A DNA stretch of 64,000 nucleotides, taken from NCBI GenBank assembly GCA_003164715.1, contig PLTZ01000054.1:1-64000 (forward strand). The letters run 5' to 3'. This DNA is from Opitutaceae bacterium (GTDB lineage: Bacteria > Verrucomicrobiota > Verrucomicrobiia > Opitutales > Opitutaceae). This document shows positions 60,289 through 64,000 of this stretch, piece by piece. The position numbers and the translations under genes were made by a program. Below the pieces are notes generated by a model. That model had not been told where the DNA came from, ran no database searches, and saw nothing but the letters and a program-made list of their open reading frames with translations. Every line of letters begins with the position of its first letter. Within the stretch, counting starts at the first letter, position 1.

Positions 60289-61749
60289 TTACGGCGCGAA
60301 CAGGGCTTCGAGCGGAACCACGTTTTGCACAAGTTCGGCCTGATATTCGTTCGCTTTGAGACCGTGAGCCGAGACCATGACGAGGAACAGGGCTTTGCGC
60401 GTGCCGGTGACCCGGCGAAACACCTCCAGCTTCGAGCGGATCTCGCGGGCGTAGGCCTTGTCGATGACGAACTCATGCTCGCTGAATTTCATCTCGCACA
60501 CGCTGATCACGCCATCGGCGCGGTCGAAAAGCAGGTCGATCTGCGCCCCTGTGTCCTCCTTATCCTTAGCGTGGTGCCGCCAGGAAGAAACTGATGCCTG
60601 AACCCCGGCGATACCCAGGGCCTTCTTGATTTGCGCGGAGTGCCGCAGGCAGATGTTCTCAAAGGCATAGCCGCTCCACGCCATGCCTGAAGGGGCAAGC
60701 CGGCGACTCGGCCAGTCCGTGGCCGCGCCCCGGGCTCCCTGGCCTTCCACCCAGCGAAGGTGAAATAGGGTCAGTTCGTCAATCAGGCGAAAATAAGGGT
60801 CCCGGGTGGCATCGCCGAACGGCATCATCCGACAGATGAATCCCGATGCCTCCAGTTCATCGAGAATGGTCGTCAGTGCCCCGCCGGATTCCAGCTTAGT
60901 TGCCTGAATAATCTCGAGTCGCCTAAGACCAGACTGGCGCTTGGCCAGCGCCCGGACAACCTGCAAGTGGCGCTCGTGTTTCTCGAAGAGGGCGGCGAAG
61001 ACCTCGTCGAACTCGCCGCCGAGCGGGGCACTTGGCGCGAAAAACAGGGACTGGATGTTCTGCGCGGCGGACCACCCCTTGCGCACATGGTTGAGGTAAA
61101 ACGGGACGCCTCCGATTGCCATCGCGAGCTCGACCGTTTGCTTGTGGTCGAGGAGCAGGCCGTTGGCCCTCAGATAGTCGGCGATCTCGGGCAGGCTAAA
61201 TGGCTGGAGGTGGATGGTGCGTGTGATCCGATTGTGCAAGCCCCCTTTGTGCTTGAGCACCTTTGCGATCATCCAGGAGGCGGCCGATCCGCAGATTACC
61301 ACGATCAGGTTTCTTTGCTTGGTCCCCCAAGTGTTCCAGAAATGGTCGAAGGCGGACAGGAACCCGGACTTCCGGCTGGCCAACCAGGGCAGTTCATCAA
61401 AGAAAACGACCTTGCGTCCGCTGGTCTTCAAGTGGGGATCGAGGTAGGTGATCAGCTCCTGAAAGGCCTCCGTCCAGTCGCTCGGCGCCGCAAGGTTGAA
61501 GCCAGTAGCCTGCTTCATCTGGTTCGCGAAATTCCTCAGCTGCTTGGACAGGGGAGCGTCGCCCACCCCAGTCATCTCAAAGCAGAGCTCCTTGGCGAAG
61601 TAGGACCTGACGAGATATGTCTTGCCGATGCGCCGCCGGCCGTGGATGGCGATCAACTCGGGACGACCGGAGGCTATTGCCTCCGCGAGCTGCTCTTGCT
61701 CGGGCATACGGCCAATCAAAGGCGGATTGATGCTGGGAGAGGTTGTCAT
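60289..61749 (-). CDS. AAA ATPase with C-terminal PD-(D/E)xK-like domain (archaeal-type, DUF234 group)
   Basis: 486 residues. Walker A is GRRRIGKT (37-44), Walker B VVFFDELPW (114-122) and the sensor region VICGSAASWM. A helical/winged segment follows (about 255-310). The C-terminal part has GAQIDLLFDR and VCEMKFS, giving Asp405 and Glu419-x-Lys421 of a nuclease-type fold, with YAFENIC ahead. Members are scattered widely across bacteria and archaea, and their role is unclear (possibly defence or mobile-element control). It has lower GC than its neighbours and no link to sugar metabolism, so it looks acquired. Confidence 0.85.
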   Translation of the reverse strand: MTTSPSINPPLIGRMPEQEQLAEAIASGRPELIAIHGRRRIGKTYLVRSYFAKELCFEMTGVGDAPLSKQLRNFANQMKQATGFNLAAPSDWTEAFQELITYLDPHLKTSGRKVVFFDELPWLASRKSGFLSAFDHFWNTWGTKQRNLIVVICGSAASWMIAKVLKHKGGLHNRITRTIHLQPFSLPEIADYLRANGLLLDHKQTVELAMAIGGVPFYLNHVRKGWSAAQNIQSLFFAPSAPLGGEFDEVFAALFEKHERHLQVVRALAKRQSGLRRLEIIQATKLESGGALTTILDELEASGFICRMMPFGDATRDPYFRLIDELTLFHLRWVEGQGARGAATDWPSRRLAPSGMAWSGYAFENICLRHSAQIKKALGIAGVQASVSSWRHHAKDKEDTGAQIDLLFDRADGVISVCEMKFSEHEFVIDKAYAREIRSKLEVFRRVTGTRKALFLVMVSAHGLKANEYQAELVQNVVPLEALFAP

Positions 61750-62058
61750 AAATAGCCGGAATAGCCTTGGAAGGAACGAATCCGGCTAGATATAGCAACC
61801 TCATAATTAGCCGGAGGAGCACAATCCACCGTGTTCCGGCTGAATACGGGCCTCGCGGCCTAGCCGGGGCCGTCGGTCCTTAGCAGCAGTCAAGTAGATA
61901 GGCCACAAACCTAATTGGAATAATTCTTGGGCCATAGCTAAACCAGGACGCCGACGGGCAAGAGCAACCACGTGCAAAGCGCCACCGGCGAGAATCGGGG
62001 TGTCAGGCGGGGCGTCCTGGGCCTGCTCGCTCAGGGCGGCTAATTCGCGGCGCCGCGG
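61750..62058. other. 309-nt gap with repeated TAGCCGG motifs and a 10-bp inverted repeat
   Basis: The sequence TAGCCGGA occurs at 61753-61760 and 61808-61815, its complement TCCGGCTA at 61781-61788, TCCGGCT at 61835-61841 and TAGCCGG at 61861-61867. All lie within 115 nt upstream of the ATPase start, so they may be operator or recognition sites. Farther on, CCAGGACGCC (61943-61952) and GGCGTCCTGG (62011-62020) form a perfect 10-bp inverted repeat 58 nt apart. No gene is visible here. Confidence 0.6.
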
Positions 62059-63033
62059 TCAGTGCCGCGCCTCATACACCCAGCGGTTAGCCTCGAGCCA
62101 CTTGAGGGTCCGGATAATCCCCTGTTCGATCGTAAGCTTGGGCTTCCAGCCGGTCGCCAGGATCTTCTTCGTGTCCAGCAGGATGAAGGGATTGTCGCCG
62201 ATCCATCCGCGGTCGCCGCCCGTGTAGCGCAGCTCGGGCTTGAGCCCGAGCGCCCCGCAGATGTGGCGGACGCTGTCGTTGACCTGGACGAATTCGGACG
62301 TCCCGAGATTGTAGATCTGGCAGCGGTGCGGCGCCTGCCGTGCCGTGTGGTTTCGGGTCACGTGGAGGATCGCGTCCACGCAGTCCTGGACGTAGAGGTA
62401 GCTCTTGCGCTGCGAGCCGTCGCCCAGGATCTGGAGCCACGCCGGGTGCTCGGTCAATTGCTTGTAGAAGTCGAAGATGTGCCCGTGGGTGTAGCGCTCG
62501 CCGAGGATCGAGACGAAGCGGAAGATGTAGCCTTCCATCCCGAAACCCTCGCAGTAAGCCGAGATGAGGCCCTCCCCGGCGATCTTCGAGGCCCCGTAGA
62601 GGGAGGTCTGCACGGGGAACGGGGCGTCCTCCGGCGTCGGGATCATCTTGGCCTCGCCGTAGGTGGAGCCGGTTGACGAGAAGGCCATGCGCTTGACGGC
62701 GCATGAGCGCATCGCCTCGAGGACATTGTAGGTGGCGATCGTGTTCTGCTCCAGGTCCCGGCGCGTGTGCTCGGTGCCGAACCTCACGTCGGCGTTCGCC
62801 GCCAGGTGGAACACGAAGTCGCAGCCCTTCATCGCCTTCGCAAGTGAGGACTGGTCAAGGTTGTCGCCGCGGACGAACTTGAACGCCTTCGAGACGCGGG
62901 CTCCCTCGAGAAAGCGCTCCTGGCCGGTCGACAGGTTGTCCCAGCCGACGACCGGGACGCCGTCCGCGAGGAGGCGGTCGACGAGGGTCGAGCCGATGAA
63001 GCCGGCGCAGCCGGTCACAAAAGCCTTTTTCAT
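62059..63033 (-). CDS. NAD-dependent epimerase, UDP-hexose 4-epimerase-like
   Basis: 324 residues from ATG 63033. Extended SDR with FVTGCAGFIGSTLVDRLL, GWDNLSTGQERFLEG, AFSSTGSTYGEA and YGASKIAGEGL. FRFVSILGERYTHGHIFDF and SYLYVQDCVDAI match the GalE-like epimerases of glycan loci. The substrate could be UDP-Glc/Gal or the N-acetylated forms. The methyltransferase gene ends 19 nt upstream of its start on the same strand. Confidence 0.85.
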   Translation of the reverse strand: MKKAFVTGCAGFIGSTLVDRLLADGVPVVGWDNLSTGQERFLEGARVSKAFKFVRGDNLDQSSLAKAMKGCDFVFHLAANADVRFGTEHTRRDLEQNTIATYNVLEAMRSCAVKRMAFSSTGSTYGEAKMIPTPEDAPFPVQTSLYGASKIAGEGLISAYCEGFGMEGYIFRFVSILGERYTHGHIFDFYKQLTEHPAWLQILGDGSQRKSYLYVQDCVDAILHVTRNHTARQAPHRCQIYNLGTSEFVQVNDSVRHICGALGLKPELRYTGGDRGWIGDNPFILLDTKKILATGWKPKLTIEQGIIRTLKWLEANRWVYEARH

Positions 63034-63052
63034 GGAATCGGGGGCGGCGCGG

Positions 63053-63784
63053 CTAGCCCTGGAGCGGCACCGGCCGCGGCCGGAGCGCAAGGCCAATGCA
63101 GAGGTTATTGAAGATGAAGGGCAGGAAGGGGAGCGGGAAGAGCACCTTCTTCTCGATTGTGAAATAGGGCTTCAACTCCGCGAGGATCTCGTGCGGCAGG
63201 TTGATGTGCTCCCGTGAGATGAGCCAGTGGTAGCCGCCCTTGAAATGGCGATTGTACACGCGCTCAGCCGAAATCTTGCGCGCGAGCGAGTAGGCGGGGC
63301 TTCCCTCGCAGGGGATGACGACCAGGAGCTGGCCCCGCTCCCGGTTGAGGAGCCGGTAGGCCTCCCGGATGCACGACGGGAGGTCCGGCAGGTGCTCCAT
63401 CACGTGGACGGCGATGTAGCGGTCGAAATACCCGTCGGGGAAGTCGAGCCGCGCCTGGCAGTCGCCCGTGATGGCCTTCGCCCGCGGGAAGCGCCGGCGG
63501 ATCTCCTCTGCCATGTTCTCGCGAAGCTCCACCGCGTAGTAGTTGGCCTCCTGCTCCGCGGAAAGCTTCTCGTGGTGGAGGTGCTCGCCCAGGCCCGCGC
63601 CGATCTCGACCGTCGTCCGGAACCCGGGGCGCGAGTGCCTCACGGGGAAGGAGTGGTTGAAGCGCTCGACGATCCCGAAGCGCGTGGGAAGCTCCTGGTG
63701 CCACACCTTCATGAACCCGTCGCTGATGCGCTGCTGCTCCGGGGTCAAGGGAGGCAGGACCTTGGGCCACTTTGCCGTTTGCAT
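63053..63784 (-). CDS. Class I SAM-dependent methyltransferase
   Basis: 243 residues. The SAM motif is TTVEIGAGLGEHLHHEKL, followed by YYAVELRENMAEEI, AITGDCQARLDFPDGYFD and IAVHVMEHLPDL. The C-terminal part has a hydrophobic segment (LFPLPFLPFIFNNLCIGLAL) that could touch the membrane. Its genomic position suggests modification of a lipid-linked sugar or of the glycan terminus. The GT2 gene lies 5 nt upstream. Confidence 0.85.
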   Translation of the reverse strand: MQTAKWPKVLPPLTPEQQRISDGFMKVWHQELPTRFGIVERFNHSFPVRHSRPGFRTTVEIGAGLGEHLHHEKLSAEQEANYYAVELRENMAEEIRRRFPRAKAITGDCQARLDFPDGYFDRYIAVHVMEHLPDLPSCIREAYRLLNRERGQLLVVIPCEGSPAYSLARKISAERVYNRHFKGGYHWLISREHINLPHEILAELKPYFTIEKKVLFPLPFLPFIFNNLCIGLALRPRPVPLQG

Positions 63785-63789
63785 GGGTG

Positions 63790-64000
63790 CTATTTCCCGG
63801 GGAAACCCTCGGCGCGGTCGACGATGAAGCGGGGCCGCGCGCGGACCTCCTCGTAGATGCGCCCGATGTACTCGCCAAGGATGCCGACGCTGATCAGCTG
63901 GATGCCCCCCATGAAAAGGATCAGTATGACGAGCGTCGGATTGCCCACCGGGAACGGGAAGCCGCAGAGCTTCATGATGAGATAGGCGAGCGCGATAAGG
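63790..64000 (-). CDS. GT2 polyprenyl-phosphate sugar transferase, C-terminal part only
   Basis: Only the last 70 or so residues are present; the frame stays open to the window end. The sequence [20 protein letters not shown], then [20 protein letters not shown], is the C-terminal membrane pair and tail of ArnC/GtrB/DPM1-like GT2 enzymes. It closely resembles the end of the enzyme at 48496. The catalytic domain lies outside the window. Confidence 0.82.
   Translation of the reverse strand, partial: LIALAYLIMKLCGFPFPVGNPTLVILILFMGGIQLISVGILGEYIGRIYEEVRARPRFIVDRAEGFPGK

Noticed and set aside
60107-62058. Insertion sequence around the ATPase gene
   Set aside because: No transposase, no matching terminal repeats at both ends and no target duplication could be seen. 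The inverted repeats on the two sides are unrelated to each other.
1-64000. CRISPR arrays, tRNA or rRNA genes
   Set aside because: No regularly spaced short direct repeats and no tRNA- or rRNA-like sequence were seen in either strand by eye.

Overview
The window is a 64 kb cell-surface polysaccharide (O-antigen or exopolysaccharide) biosynthesis locus from a high-GC Gram-negative-type bacterium. Almost every gene acts on nucleotide sugars, glycosyl transfer or membrane-bound sugar handling. A short secreted protein carrying an NSPFAP motif (20245-20847) recalls GspC-like proteins that I associate with Verrucomicrobiota of the Opitutales type. That placement is an inference, not a demonstration. 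There are no rRNA, tRNA or CRISPR features and no recognisable transposase. No Wzx flippase, Wzy polymerase, Wza/Wzc export system or ABC transporter is recognisable here, so the locus probably continues beyond both ends.

The genes lie in ten blocks of alternating strand. (1) 85-2309 (+): two GT4 glycosyltransferases. (2) 2602-6964 (-): a GT-C-like membrane protein, a GT4 enzyme, an alpha-oxoamine synthase-like PLP enzyme and a small membrane protein. (3) 7007-11383 (+): two polytopic membrane proteins around a methyltransferase. (4) 11479-21946 (-): a dTDP-sugar block with rmlA, rmlB and a plant-type epimerase/reductase in place of rmlC plus rmlD, two CDP-paratose-2-epimerase-like enzymes, a DUF2142-like protein and three glycosyltransferases. 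(5) 22177-25838 (+): two membrane proteins. (6) 25835-37501 (-): a complete GDP-D-glycero-D-manno-heptose set (gmhA, hddA, gmhB, hddC) with a transaldolase-family enzyme and an oxidoreductase, followed by a 1325-residue three-glycosyltransferase protein, a coiled-coil protein and a methyltransferase. (7) 37660-44339 (+): GtrA-like protein and two giant membrane proteins. (8) 44346-58508 (-): a tightly overlapping operon that makes one or two amino sugars and ends in two more giant membrane proteins and a polyprenyl-phosphate-type GT2. (9) 58619-60106 (+): a FAD-dependent oxidoreductase. (10) 60289-64000 (-): a lower-GC AAA ATPase gene, then an epimerase, a methyltransferase and a GT2 cut by the window end.

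The genes suggest a glycan containing a dTDP-linked 6-deoxyhexose (probably L-rhamnose), a manno-heptose, a 3-amino (possibly diacetamido) sugar, and methyl or acetyl decorations. Ten polytopic membrane proteins of GT-C or related type, several DPM1/ArnC-like GT2 enzymes and a GtrA-like protein suggest that part of the assembly uses polyprenyl-phosphate sugars on the periplasmic side.

The most unusual feature is a roughly 150-residue beta-sandwich-like module, not one I can name. It occurs eight times in three neighbouring giant proteins (four, one and three copies). Other points are the RmlC-less rhamnose route, a WbdD/WbdA-like split of methyltransferase, coiled coil and polymerase, a GmhB without its zinc ligands, an SDR with Phe at the catalytic Tyr position, and a repeat-flanked AAA/nuclease-fold ATPase gene.
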